Assembly: GCA_964035545.1 (NCBI GenBank)
Contig: OZ037766.1
Span: 242,001 to 306,000 of the forward strand
DNA from: Bugula neritina
Lineage: Eukaryota; Bryozoa; Gymnolaemata; Cheilostomatida; Bugulidae
Length of the DNA stretch: 64,000 bases
Reading direction: 5' to 3'
Shown: positions 34,917 to 48,457 of the stretch, piece after piece
Numbering within the stretch: position 1 is the first letter of the stretch
Layout: each line of letters opens with the position of its first letter
Position numbers and translations under genes: made by a program
Notes under the pieces: generated by a model
Seen by the model: the letters and a program-made list of their open reading frames with translations, nothing else
What the model was told of the DNA's origin: nothing
The model's database searches: none

Positions 34917-37900
34917 TTAGTATTTTATTGTGTATCTCCTCAGTCCATCATCTCTACATCCTAGAAACACCTCATCTCTGTTATACACAGCAATGTCCAA
35001 CACCCAGTCACTCACACCAAGACTTTCTCTGGGAATTCTTACCAGCAGTTCACCTGTAAATAGAATAACACCAGATTGTATCAGTTTGAGACAAACAGAC
35101 AGACTACAGTGACATCACAACAGCTGACACAACTACATACGGTTTCTACTTTCTAGTATAATATAGTAACTGAAATATGTTCAATAATATACCTGCAGCT
35201 GCACTTCTACCAGTCAGTATTGAATAATTCACTGAGCTGCTCTACTCTTTACTTCATAATAAATGACAACATGGAGAGAAGAAACTCAACATACAAACTT
35301 AGTGCTCAGCTAATATAATTATAAATAATTACATAATATAAGATGTACTCCAACATTATCACATATTAAATACTTGACAAGAACCAACCACAGCCACCTG
35401 AGTCCCACCAGCAAACACTGCTCTACCAGCCATCATCAAATTACAATAGTCTCAGTAATGGCAGTCAAAAAGTATCAAATTATTTATCTTTAAATTATCT
35501 GATGACCAAAACAATAGCAGCACTAGACTGAAGTCAAACTACAACTCATAACTCATGTGTAGCTGGCAGTCTGTACAGTTGTTAGACTGAGCACCTCTAA
35601 AATTACTGTAAAACACTTCCATGAAATACCAACTATTGCCAGTACTAATTAGACATATAATATAGCCTATGAGTGGAAGTTGTTTACAGATAATAATAAG
35701 TTATCACAATATTGTATTAGAGCAGGGGGAGGGGGGGGGGGGCTGTCTAACTATTTCAGAGCAAAGGCCACTGAAATGGAATAATCTAGTAGGAAGGGCA
35801 TATTGTAAACTTTAGTGTAAGCTGCAGGTCACAGTATCAGTATTTTTCAAACTGCTTTATGCTAAACTCCTATGACTCATACATAATGAAGTCCTAATAG
35901 TTACTGCAGGCTGAATGTATGTAGTATGTGTATAAATATGGCATTTAAAATGTTGCTTCTCTACTCTAATTCATATACATGTGTAAAACAATGTTATGTG
36001 GGGTATACCTTTGAGGGGCACATAAATGTAGGCTGGGGGTCACAACCAGCCCTGGGGCCGCCTGTTGAACAGCACTGTATTAGAGTAACTAAACTTACTA
36101 TAATAGACACAGTATTTACCTTCAAGTGAGAGGATGAGGAGAGGTCCTAACCCTGTACAGATGTGAATCAGTTCCGATGTTGGATCAAAGGAAATACCAG
36201 TTGGTTCTGAGATGTGAGGGAATTCCCACATCAGAGTGAGAGTTGTGTTCTCCACTTTATATCTTCTCACTTTACCATCTTCAGTGAAGTCTCCTATGAG
36301 GAGAGTTGAGTCTGGGAGGATGCATACAGGTATAGGGTACTTCATCTCAGGAAGTGGGAACTTCTGTATTTTATTGTCAACTAGATTATAGACTACCAGC
36401 TGTTTCTCTCTGCAGTCTACAATATACACTAGAGAGAGGTGCTGAGCTAAACAATAGTGAGTCTGTTCATCTACTGAATGTTTGTACAGAGAGCGAGACT
36501 TCTTAAAGGAGTTCGGATCAAGAAGTGCGACTTCAGCTGATTTCTCCTTCTTGTTATAGCAGCTGCCAACCATCACCCCTTCAGGTTGGATTATCTCCAC
36601 CCACCATGTAGTGTTGGTGTCCTTCACTGAGCTGATAGTATCCAGAGTGTGTCTATTTATTACTTCTACACCTTCTGGTGTCCCACACATGAGATGTCCA
36701 TCAGCTGAGATGTTTACTCTCCCACACCTTCCACGTACAGGAAGTCCATCAAACTGTAGAGAAGCTGGTGGCTGCAGCAGCTTCAGTCCCAGACTGTCTT
36801 CACTGTCTGCAACAACAAAATAACAATTCTATAACTTAAGAATCTCATCACCTGCACAGGTAGAGAGTGTTTTGTTAATACTGACAGCAGGTAGTCAGCA
36901 TAACACAGTTTAGCAGCTCACTTATACATCATAAACTCTGAAACACTGCAGAAATGTCTCATAATGTGAGAGTAGAAATAACACAAGTTAATATTCTAAT
37001 CACTAATGAATATCGACATAAAATACACAAACTTAATTTTTTACTTGTCAGCTTCCAAAGCTGAACTATTTGAGAAAAAAAGCTTATCAAAACCTGCAAG
37101 TGGAAAGCTGTGAATAAATTCTGAATTTGTGGTGATGAATTCTGTTTAATAATTCTACATACTTGCAGATGCCAGGAATTTGCGAGGAACAGAACATTTC
37201 TCTATCATGCTGATGTCTAAAGCCTTTTCTATCTTCTCACTCATCTCTTTGTAGTCTCTCACAATGCCTGCATCATTGAACTTATCAACTGCATGTTGTA
37301 CTCTGTCCACCAGAGACAACTTATCAACACCATGTTTCACTGCCAGGTCATATCTATAATTAACCACCATCTCTGTGCTGCTTCTCAGATATTCTGATAA
37401 TTCATCCTTCAGTTCCTCACCTCTCTTTCTAATCTCTTCTATCTAATAAATAGTAACACATTATAACCACATCTGCACCTCACAACCTCTACACTTGACA
37501 TGAGAGTGACAGCTGACAGACCACCCACTGAGTAGACACACAGTGACTCAGTCATGTGACACTCTATACACAGTAGACTGCTAGTACATCACGTGACTAG
37601 TCTCCTCCTCCTTCCTGTCAATCACTCACACAGCCAACCTCCCTGTGTGAGTGATTGACAGTTGCAGAAGGATGAGTGAGTCACCTGTATTGACAGGTTC
37701 ACCTGCACTGAGTGTCACGTGATGAATGACTACTGCTACTTGTACACAGAATGGTGATGGTTTAATGGCTGCCGATTTCTGAGTACATATGAAGTTTTGT
37801 ACTGCAGCATAACATTAGAGAATTAACACATAGTATGAAGTCTTCCTTACAATAGCTATACATATTATAATAAATACATAGTTTCTTGGAATGGGAGAAA

Positions 37901-39390
37901 CATTACGTAATAGTTATCTATATTCTCTACAAACATGTCTGCCAACCTTTGCATTAACTGTAGCATATACTCTGGCAAACATCTTCTTCACATCATCTTC
38001 TATTTCACTCAGCTGTCTCCAGGCATCCTTTGAGATGTCATCCAACTCTGAAATCTTCTCAGACAGAATCTTCATTTCCTCAGTCAGTTTGTCTCTCAGC
38101 TCACGGGATAAATCATTCAACGATGTTACGTTGTGAGAAGCTGCTTTTCTCTCTGAAATAATATTCAAGTATTTACCTCAAGACATTCAGTGTATCGTTA
38201 CCTTAGACTGAGTTCTATTCATGTGGCTACACAGGAACACATGCTATTCTCATTTAAACTAAGATATGCTTTCTCAAACTTGGTGGATGTTATAAACAGC
38301 CAAAGTTAGAAAAGTGAAAGAATGAAATCACCTGCCACTTTTCCACATCCTCTCTTAGAGTCACACCGAATACAGAATCTCTGGTGACACCGAGAACACG
38401 CCTCCATCAGCTGATGGTGTTCATGATGTTCACAGTTAGTAACGGAGTAACGCTGTGGAGATGCTGTGTAGAGGTCAATGGGAACAAACTGGTGTGTAGT
38501 GTTCATGTAAGTCTTCAAGTGTGTTTCATGGTTCTGACAACAGAAAACATGGTTGAATCATGAATCACAGCTAGTAGGTTGGTGCTTGCATATAAGTTAC
38601 TGATAGTCAGGTTGACAGTACTAGATGGTATATAATGTAAGGTGATAACAGCAGCACAGAGGACTGTGTGCTGTACTATACACACCGACAGACACACAGA
38701 CATACAGCCATGACATATCTCTGTCTTTCCTGAGACTAGAAGAGAATTCTACAGTATAACTCATCAGTATGTCCCGTACTAGTAGCTACAGTCAACACAC
38801 AACTCACCTGCTGATGCTGTTCACACAACTTCTTCTCACTCTCTACACAGAAGACTACAGCTTCTGTTCCATCCTCACACACATCACAGAGAATGGGTGG
38901 AGGTTTGGGAGGAGCTTTGTATTCTAGAACATCACCCAGCTTAGCCACTGGTAGAGTTGTGGGATCCGTGATGTCATAGAATTCCTTACTGCAAACAAAA
39001 TTTCATAGAAGTTGTATTCATTAAATGTTTCACCAACAAGTTTTTTTAGCTTCAGCGTACCTTAATTTTGACATAGTTTGTCCAACAATTCAATACAGCA
39101 ATTAGTAATATACAAATCTAATCACTTGTTCAGAGAATTGATTACTGTGTTACATATTGGAAATTATAAACAGTAAGTTATATTGTTTGTGGGCTGACAG
39201 TAACTCACCCACAATATGCACACTTGATGTGATCTTTCCTGTAGCCAATATCTGTCTGCAAACACCTCATACAGTAGACATGTAGACAGGGCAGGGTTCT
39301 GGGATCTCCTAAATTGTTGAACTGCTGGTTGCAGTATCCACATCTGTATGAGTCATTGAGCTTTCTCTTGATTATTCTAGAATCTGCCAT
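34917..39390 (-). CDS. TRIM-3: RING, B-box, coiled-coil, NHL-propeller protein
   Basis: Exons 39390-39209, 38988-38808, 38533-38332, 38152-37947, 37442-37163, 36806-36120 and 35053-34917 give 624 uninterrupted codons. Exon 3 is 21 bp longer than in TRIM-1. RING spacing is identical to TRIM-1, but about a quarter of N-terminal residues differ (for example NQQFNNLGDPRT and MRCLQTDIGYRKDH), which defines a second subtype shared with TRIM-4. The exon 4 donor is the weak GTTGGC, as in TRIM-4. The propeller framework matches TRIM-1 and TRIM-2 closely, while the variable sites are unique: RCGR in blade 1, WWVE, VDEQTHYCL, IVDC, KYPIP, CTGLG and SDWVLD. The end of exon 5 (EKCSVPRKFLASA) differs from the other three copies. 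Confidence 0.9.
35723..36077. mobile_element. hAT-like MITE in TRIM-3 intron 6
   Basis: Perfect TATTAGAG target duplications at 35715-35722 and 36078-36085. The ends are CAGGGGG with an expanded G run, and the inverted CAGTGCTGTTCAAC. The body retains the empty CTTTAGTG site used by the foldback element in TRIM-2. Confidence 0.85.
37615..37661. other. Perfect 19-bp hairpin in TRIM-3 intron 4
   Basis: CTGTCAATCACTCACACAG, a 9-nt loop, then its exact reverse complement. It is conserved without change in TRIM-4 (54160-54206) and absent from TRIM-1 and TRIM-2. It may be a relic of a tiny foldback element or a structured RNA. Confidence 0.8.
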
Positions 39391-39662
39391 TCTGAGTTGG
39401 AAAAAAAACCTAAAATATTGTATAAAATACTAGCATTCATTTTGATTACTAGAAAATTGTTGGTTATCTACTTTTCAACTCAAGAATTACACTTTGCAAA
39501 TGCAAAAGTTATAAAATATCAATTACAATTTTAATGTATTTTAATATTAATGCATCTGCGTGCTACATAATAATATGAAAATAGCAGTCTATTATGATAT
39601 TATTTGAAATGATAGTAGAATAAAAGTAACTTACAATAATAAAATATAATTTACAAACTTAC

Positions 39663-39800
39663 TAGTTTCGGCTCTGCTATGGAAGATGTCGGTTGAAAGG
39701 TGATCTCTGCGCGAGTGTAGACAGTGCAGCTGTATTGAAACAGACTGCTAAGTCACGTGACAACTTTAACCAAGAATCAACATTTGATTGGATAAACTAA
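39663..39800 (-). promoter_or_regulatory. TRIM-3 5' UTR exon and promoter
   Basis: A non-coding leader ends at 39663 with the donor GTAAGT and splices to an acceptor just before the start codon (39390). Upstream are GTCACGTGAC (39752-39761), a perfect 10-bp palindromic E-box of CLEAR type, and minus-strand CCAAT (39787-39791). Confidence 0.55.
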
Positions 39801-41670
39801 ATAACGAGTAAGTAAATAAGTAAGTAGTTAAAAGACCACAATTCTCAGTCCCCCATTAACAAACATGGTTAATTTGATTAGTCAATGTGACCACACACTC
39901 TGATTATGACACGGACACGCCCACCATATAATTCCATAAGAACACTCATCTTTCAAATAATAATATATCTACTGAACTAAAATATGATATCTATTCAGAT
40001 GTAATGAGGTTTTTAAACTGGAAATTCACAAAAGAAGTTTTGTATTGAAGCTTGCTCTTCAGGCTTTTACAAATGATCACACCTGGTATCTATTATGACA
40101 AGGAAGTCCATTTTCTATGATATTTCATATTCCCTGCAGTATTAGATATAAACTGTTTGATTGAGTGTCGTGACATGGAAAGAATCTGTGGTACTGAGAC
40201 TGAGTTCTAGAGAGAATCTCTGTGGTACTACAGACACGTGACTGTATATATAATGCTAGAATGAAGGCAGCTCATTTCTATACTACATCTTCAACTGAGG
40301 GGAAGTACCTACACGTGTTGTAGTGTGTAGATACATGTGGGCTGTCAGGTGACCCACCCTGAGTATTGTAGAAATAGTCAATATAACTCTAGACTACATT
40401 ATATCACATGAGAATGTTTATCTCAAATATTATATATTTATATTTAACAAGTGACAAACATGAAGATAACAGCACAGAAATATTCCTCCTCTATTTACTT
40501 AATCTAAAACTTAGTAACACAGTATATAAAACACACCCCTTCACCTTGGACTTTAACCTTTATCTGGTACATTTATCAGCTAAATAGTGTTTGTATAATA
40601 CTTCATAATGCAGCTTTAGATAACAATATTTCCCATCAGTTTTGTTTTACAGATAAAAAGTTTCCATCACACCCGCTGCCCATGTCTTTGAGCTGACTTA
40701 CAGTCACAGTAACTATTGCTGACTATTCACTATGATTGACTCACTCAGTAATATTTCACAGTCAAGTCCCCACTATATCAATGTTGGTGTAGCTAATGTA
40801 CACATCTTAGAGTGTCAACTAACTCACTACTCTATCAAATGTTACTCCATCTAACAGTTGATGTTGTCTCCCCCTTCAGCATTCTCACTGTATGAGTCAT
40901 GGGGTAATATGGACACTGCTTTACCAGATTGACACAAACACTACATAAATGAGCTTAGAGCTTAGAGCAAGGCAGAAAATACTTTACTGTTGTCTTATTG
41001 GTTAGAATATTCCACTTCCTAGCAGCAGCTGAGTAGAATAATAGGCAGCAGGTAAGGTAGCTGACTTTAACCTCTAGTCTGGAAGGGAGAGTAAAGTGGT
41101 ACATGATTATATACAAGAGTTGGACTGTGTGAGACATCATTAAGTATAGAGTAATACTTGAGTGACCAAACTACTCTGGAATATGTCAAACTGTATTATA
41201 TTTATAGTTATGCTAATAAAAGAGTGTAAATATTTAAGTTACATGCAAGTAATGAGATATTTTATCTACAAAACAAGTTCTTTCTCTAAGGTGTTGTCAA
41301 CCAGAAAAGGTTGGCACTAAAATATGTTAATTTGTCACTTTAATGTAATTACCATTATCTTTATAATATTTATAATTATACCAATAAATCTCTTGAAATA
41401 TTTAATCTGCACTCAAGTGTTTAGGATATTTTATCACAAAACAAACAAGTTTCTTTCTCTAAAGTGTTAGCAGCCATTAAAAGGTTGACACTAAAATATG
41501 TTAAGTAGCTGCTACCCCAGAGTGAATATATTATGCATTATCTTTATTATATTGATATTACTTATTAGACATTGCTCAATAACAAGGAGTCACGTGGTAC
41601 TACTATCAGAGTGAGGTTTAGTTATTTCCTGTCTCTGTTATTAGTTGTCATGGAAACTGGGTTTGAGACA
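39800..41670. other. Intergenic, TRIM-3 upstream side
   Basis: The part 40370-41670 matches unit 2 (25340-26770), minus a roughly 140-bp stretch corresponding to about 25860-25990. It contains the hypothetical frame 40955-41140. No gene recognised. Confidence 0.5.
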
Positions 41671-41673
41671 AAC

Positions 41674-42205
41674 TTACTTAGTGGGTGGTCACATGATTAC
41701 TTAGTGGGTGGTCACATGATTACTTAGTGGGTGGTCACTTGATTACTTAGTGGGTGGTCACATGATTACTTAGTGGATGGTCACATGATTACTTAGTGGG
41801 TGGTCACATGATTACTTAGTGGATGGTCACATGATTACTTAGTGGGTGGTCACATGATTACTTAGTGGATGGTCACATGATTACTTAGTGGGTGGTCACA
41901 TGATTACTTAGTGGATGGTCACATGATTACTTAGTGGGTGGTCACATGATTACTTAGTGGGTGGTCACTTGATTACTTAGTGGGTGGTCACATGATTACT
42001 TAGTGGGTGGTCACATGATTACTTAGTGGATGGTCACATGATTACTTAGTGGGTGGTCACATGATTACTTAGTGGGTGGTCACTTGATTACTTAGTGGGT
42101 GGTCACATGATTACTTAGTGGATGGTCACTTGATTACTTAGTGGGTGGTCACATGATTACTTAGTGGGTGGTCACATGATTACTTAGTGGGTGGTCACTT
42201 GATTA
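41674..42205. repeat. 23-bp minisatellite with TCACATGA cores, 23 copies
   Basis: Same unit as 26771-27025. Units with GTGGATGG and with TCACTTGA variants recur in a higher-order pattern, suggesting block amplification. Confidence 0.95.
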
Positions 42206-42584
42206 TTTCTCAGAGTAACAGCTTCTTGCACTCACTTTAGACACAGTGAATATAGGAGACAACTCCTAGCTTTTAATGTACATTGGAAAACTTTTACATC
42301 AGCTAATAGATCCCACATTATAGTTGGTAATAGTTAGCAGACCAAGTGTTAGATATTTACAGTGTCTGTCACTATCAAGCTATGAGAACCACCTGCTGTA
42401 TACATGTCAACAAAGTGACACATGTCAACTGGTGTGACAGGTACAGCAACTGTCATTAATGTAGTAATTAAATAACAATAAACTGAAAAAAGAATAAATT
42501 ATACAGTGCAACAAAACTTATTAGTGGTTATTTCCACTTAGACAATCATAACACTAATAATACTATACAAATATCCAGCCAATA

Positions 42585-42955
42585 ATTGGCCAATAGTGTT
42601 TAACTATTGACCTCTTAGTGGTAAATTCTTGTTACTGTATTGTCTATAATCAAGTTGATGTACAGAGATACTTTAGCAAGTGATGATAACTCCAACATAC
42701 TCTTTCTCAGTAGGTACATCCCATCTAAAATCAACACACAAGTATTATCTACTGACATACTAGTGGAACATAGGTGGGCGGAGCTTATAGAATCCCTGGC
42801 AGTCACATTTATATAGTAATAATATCTACAGCAGATAGTTTCATTTGTTTTCTCATTTAGCAGCATGCATAGCGTGTGTTCTAAACATTTAAGTCAGCTT
42901 AGTGATTATTCTGCAGCAGCAAAGAATAGCAAGCAATAAAAACCAGAAACCGGCA
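42585..42955 (-). other. Conserved block, copy 3
   Basis: Counterpart of 12085-12475, with the candidate terminal exon WDVPTEKEYVGVIITC-stop after a TTTTAG acceptor. A larger 83-codon minus-strand frame (42615-42866) exists only in this copy. Confidence 0.25.
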
Positions 42956-43629
42956 ACCTTGCCTTCATAAGAGCTAGAAGTACACGCCCATTACCATATC
43001 CGTTTCCGCTCTTTAATGTTTACCCGTGCATTATCAGTTGGAATTACTTTTTAAAAGGTGACTATGAGTATGAAATATTCTTTTTTAACTTTTTATAGTT
43101 ATACTATTTGTCGCCGGATAATAATAAAACTGAAGATTAACTTGTATATTAGGAACTAGTGCTTTTTGATTTTTCAATGTTATAATTATAGAGTTATAGT
43201 TATACTTTCACTAACTAATAACTTAGTCTTATACTAATACTTATACTTGTAACTTAATTACTTATAAGTTATACTAATACTTACCGTCTTATAGTTATAC
43301 TAACTTAGACTTACTCCTAATCTTAGAGTTAGTAGTGGTACTTTGCTATTTAGTGTTACTTTTCAATCCTGCATTCATGACCAGAGACCTAAATTGCCTA
43401 ATCATTTATGGCTTATGGTTACTGTTGTTGTGATGGAATTATTCAAATTCACATTCTTAATTCTATCTCTTTTGAAGTCTTTGATTCCAACTTTCATTCC
43501 ATTAATATTTTATTCGGATGCAGTCTGAAGATAATTATTATCATAAGGATATACACACTAACTTCTGTTGTCTGTAACAATTACTAGGTTTGCTATAATA
43601 TTAATTACATTTTGATTTTCGTCTACCAG

Positions 43630-43808
43630 ACACCGTTACAGCTGCCATTAATATCAACTTCAAAGCTGACCTACAGCTACGTGGCTTTATCTTTATTTGG
43701 AGATGCAGTGACCCTTGTAACTACAGCAACCTATCCTGAGCTAGCTGACGTGGACCTAACCGGCAGGAAGTCTTGCTACATCCAACAGCTATCCTAAGTC
43801 ACTCCTCT
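43630..43808 (+). other. 179-bp conserved block, copy in unit 3
   Basis: Same acceptor, donor and length as 28483-28661. The frame is open through SCYIQQLS and then stops at TAA close to the donor. Confidence 0.35.
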
Positions 43809-44570
43809 GTAAGACCCAGCTTCAGGTAGACGTACCAGAACAAAAGGAGTCATCTACAAGGTAATTACTATAAGTTATATGCATATAATACTGTTATAGT
43901 AAACCACTCAGTGCTTAGCTATATTATTATACACTATACAGTCAGTTGTACATTGATACCTCAGTTTCACGTTACAGTACTGTCAGTGTCATGGTATCTT
44001 ATTTATGATTATCATAATATTATTATTAATAGGATCATGTTATAACTTAGAGGCTTTCTCTAGTAGTTATCATGAAAAAAAATTATCAACCTTCTATACT
44101 GTTTTTAGGTTCTTCATAATCTTTGCCAATAGCTAAACTGAATATTCAAATTAACATAGCAGTCTATATGCGTTGACTTTGAGATTGAGACCCAATGATT
44201 ACATTTAATGTCTTCATGAATGTTAAACACCCCAGTTCCGTACCTTTTCAACAACTACATAGGCCCTGAAAGTAAGTTTGAATAATTTGAGGCAATTCTC
44301 AGCTTTAAAATAGAAACTATAGCAAGCACAGCTACGAATACACAGAGGTACAACCCACCCTTTCTAATCAATAGTAACTGATTAGAGACTTACCTTATTG
44401 TTTGTTGTCTAGGAGTTTATGTCTACAGTGGTGAGGAGAGGGGAGTTGAGTCATAGCAGTAAAACAGTGAAGTCAAATTCTGTAGACAGACACCAAGAGT
44501 ACCTGCACTTTCTAGTCACCATAGACAAGGAGAAGACAACTTGTGATTCATTGGCATGCGTCTGTCAAAC

Positions 44571-45982
44571 ATGATAATGTAAGTTACTGAATTATATGTA
44601 CTCTTAGTATGATACTGTAAGTTACTGAATTATATATACTCGTAGTATGATAATGTAAGTTACTGAATTATATGTACTCTTAGTATGATAATGTAAGTTA
44701 CTGAATTATATGTACTCTTAGTATTATAATGTAAGTTACTGAATTATATGTACTCTTAGTATTATAATGTAAGTTACTGAATTATATGTACTCTTAGTAT
44801 TATAATGTAAGTTACTGAATTATATGTACTCTTAGTATTATAATGTAAGTTACTGAATTATATATACTCTTAGTATTATAATGTAAGTTACTGAATTATA
44901 TGTACTCTTAGTATTATAATGTAAGTTACTGAATTATATGTACTCTTAGTATTATAATGTAAGTTACTGAATTATATATACTCTTAGTATGATAATGTAA
45001 GTTACTGAATTATATGTACTCTTAGTATTATAATGTAAGTTACTGAATTATATATACTCGTAGTATGATAATGTAAGTTACTGAATTATATATACTCTTA
45101 GTATGATAATGTAAGTTACTGAATTATATTAACTCTTAGTATGATAATGTAAGTTACTGAATTATATATACTCTTAGTATTATAATGTAAGTTACTGAAT
45201 TATATGTACTCTCAGTATGATAATGTAAGTTACTGAATTATATATACTCTTAGTATGACAATGTAAGTTACTGCATTATATGTACTCTCAGTATGATAAT
45301 GTAAGTTACTGAATTATATGTACTCTTAGTATGATAATGTAAGTTACTGAATTATATGCACTCTCAGTATGATAATGTAAGTTACTGAATTATATATACT
45401 CTTAGTATGATAATGTAAGTTACTGAATTATATGTACTCTTAGTATGATAATGTAAGTTACTGAATTATATATACTCTTAGTATGATAATGTAAGTTACT
45501 GAATTATATATACTCTTAGTATGATAATGTAAGTTACTGAATTATATGTACTCTTAGTATGATAATGTAAGTTACTGAATTATATGTACTCTTAGTATGG
45601 TAATGTAAGTTACTGAATTATATATACTCTTAGTATGATAATGTAAGTTGCTGAATTATATGTACTCTTAGTATGATAATATAAGTTACTGAATTATATA
45701 TACTCTTAGTATGATAATGTAAGTTACTGAATTATATATACTCTTAGTATGATAATGTAAGTTACTGAATTATATGTACTCTTAGTATGATAATGTAAGT
45801 TACTGAATTATATATACTCTTAGTATGATAATGTAAGTTACTGAATTATATTTACTCTTAGTATGATAATGTAAGTTACTGAATTATATATACTCTTAGT
45901 ATGATAGTGTAAGTTACTGAATTATATATACTCTTAGTATGATAATGTAAGTTACTGAATTATATGTACTCTTAGTATGATA
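44571..45982. repeat. 38-bp tandem repeat, about 37 copies
   Basis: The largest array of the ATGATAATGTAAGTTACTGA-type unit. GTATTATAAT and GTATGATAAT variants cluster in blocks. It sits in the same position upstream of the first recognised kinase exon as in units 2 and 4. Confidence 0.95.
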
Positions 45983-46615
45983 TCACAATATAGAAAGTAT
46001 TAGTCTTCCTGCATACATTCACAGTAGACAAGACACAATCATTATATATTTAAATTATTAATTATTATTATTACTTATTATCATTATGATATGACTTAAA
46101 ATATGAGTATCAGTATGAATGTAATATAATTTAATCATTAGTTCATAATATAATAATTCTGAAAGTTTATCAATACTGGTGCCGGTGGAATAGTAGTACA
46201 CTTAGACGTGTTATAACCTGCTCTCTAATGTTAGTGGTAATACCCGCAGACAGTGACTGTATGCACACAACTTGTGGCTCTCACTTAGACTATAGTCCAT
46301 ATTCAAGCTAACTATTTTTATATCGGTCTTAGACTCTACAAAATCCTGTTGGGTGTTGGCAAGTAATGTCAACGAATATATCAAATGATGGTGTCCAAAG
46401 CTTAGCTTAGCAATGTGGGGGGAGTCTCTATTAAATCAGAAAGAAGGTTGAGTAGTAAGCTTGCTGACATATTAAAAAGAGCATATCTAGCATGTATCAG
46501 AAAAATAGATGTCACAATATAGACGGCATCATCTCAGGTTAAGTGGATATTTTATCTTCCTGCATATATTCACAGTAGACAAGACACAACCATGTTGGTC
46601 AGAATCACCACAGTT
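45983..46615. other. Unit-3-specific insertion bounded by direct repeats
   Basis: This segment separates the 38-bp array from the GACTTTCTAAGG sequence that directly follows the array in units 2 and 4. About 37-bp direct repeats (46004-46040 and 46556-46592, TCTTCCTGCATA... GACAAGACACAA) lie near its ends. No coding capacity. Confidence 0.6.
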
Positions 46616-47479
46616 CAGACTTTCTAAGGATACAAATAGCAGGGTGGTAGAACAGCTTCTATCAGTACTTGTCAACTGAGATATCTTTTCCTATATTAAC
46701 TCAGTGTTATTGTTGAGGTATTATAAGACAAGAATTTGTAGGTTCTTAGAGATGTTCCGAAAGCACGGAGAGAAATACAGCTACACTCGAGAGCGTCTTC
46801 CTGCAGACATATTGTGTCTATAATAGACGTGTACGAGAATGTATACGGTGGTAACAGGTGTCTGCTCGTTGTCATGGAATGGTAGGCTGGTGTTTACTCA
46901 GTTTCTTGTTTCTATTGGTCAATGAAATGATTTTTAACGATAATATTGATCTACATGTATGTGAAGAACGTATGAACTTTGAACTTTCAAGCCAGTTCAA
47001 TGGTTAAGCTGTGTAAGAATAACCTGCAATGAAAGTCATCAATAAATGATATTATGGTAACAGATGTAGTAACTATGGTAACAGATGTGGTAACTAGGGT
47101 AACAAGTGTGGTAACTATAGTAACATTTGTGGTAACTATGGTAACAGATGTGGTGATGTAATGCTATGTGTAGTTTTCCTTTGTATTTCCAGCATGGAAG
47201 GTGGGGAGTTGTTCACTTCTATTCAAGCATGAGCAGACAATGCCTTCACTGAGAGAGGTGAGATTATCTTCCCTTTGTTACTATTAGACTGGCTGTTATA
47301 GTAGCAGCAGTAGTGGTACTGGTAGTAGTATTCATTAGAATACACTGTATCTTCTAGTCATATATAACACATGTTTTGTGTTGTAGAAGCAGCTGCTATT
47401 ATGAGGGACATTGTGGAGGCCATAGCATTTCTACACCATCTAGACATTGCTCACAGAGACTTGAAGGTTATACTTCTCT

Positions 47480-47745
47480 CTCTCTCTCTATCACTAACTC
47501 TATCACTAACTCTCTCACTAACTCTATCACTCACTCTAGTACTAACTCTATCACTAACTCTATCACTAACTCTCTCACTAACTCTATCACTAACTCTAGT
47601 ACTAACTATCACTAACTCTCTTCACTAACTCTCTCACTAACTCTCACTAACTCTCTCACTAACTATATCACTCACTCTACCACTAACTCTATCACTAACT
47701 CTAGTACTAATTCTATTCACTAACTCTAGTACTAATTCTATTTAC
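47480..47745. repeat. 12-bp minisatellite in MK-2 intron 3
   Basis: About 22 copies of the AACTCTATCACT unit, far fewer than in MK-1. Confidence 0.95.
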
Positions 47746-47785
47746 TCGTATACATGATAATTAATTTCTACTGTGTGTCTTGTAG

Positions 47786-47917
<132 letters not shown>

Positions 47918-48037
47918 TAGGGAATAGGGCTATACATGTGTAGTTAGTACTAGTCAAGACTCTATCTGCTGAAGCACTGGACCTTCAAGTCATGTCAAAT
48001 TATGCTACACTGGAGAATTATTGACACAAAACTGTCA

Positions 48038-48457
<420 letters not shown>

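Noticed and set aside
44571-45982. Regular array considered as CRISPR
   Set aside because: Units are contiguous, with no unique spacers and no cas genes, in a eukaryotic intron-rich region. It is a minisatellite.
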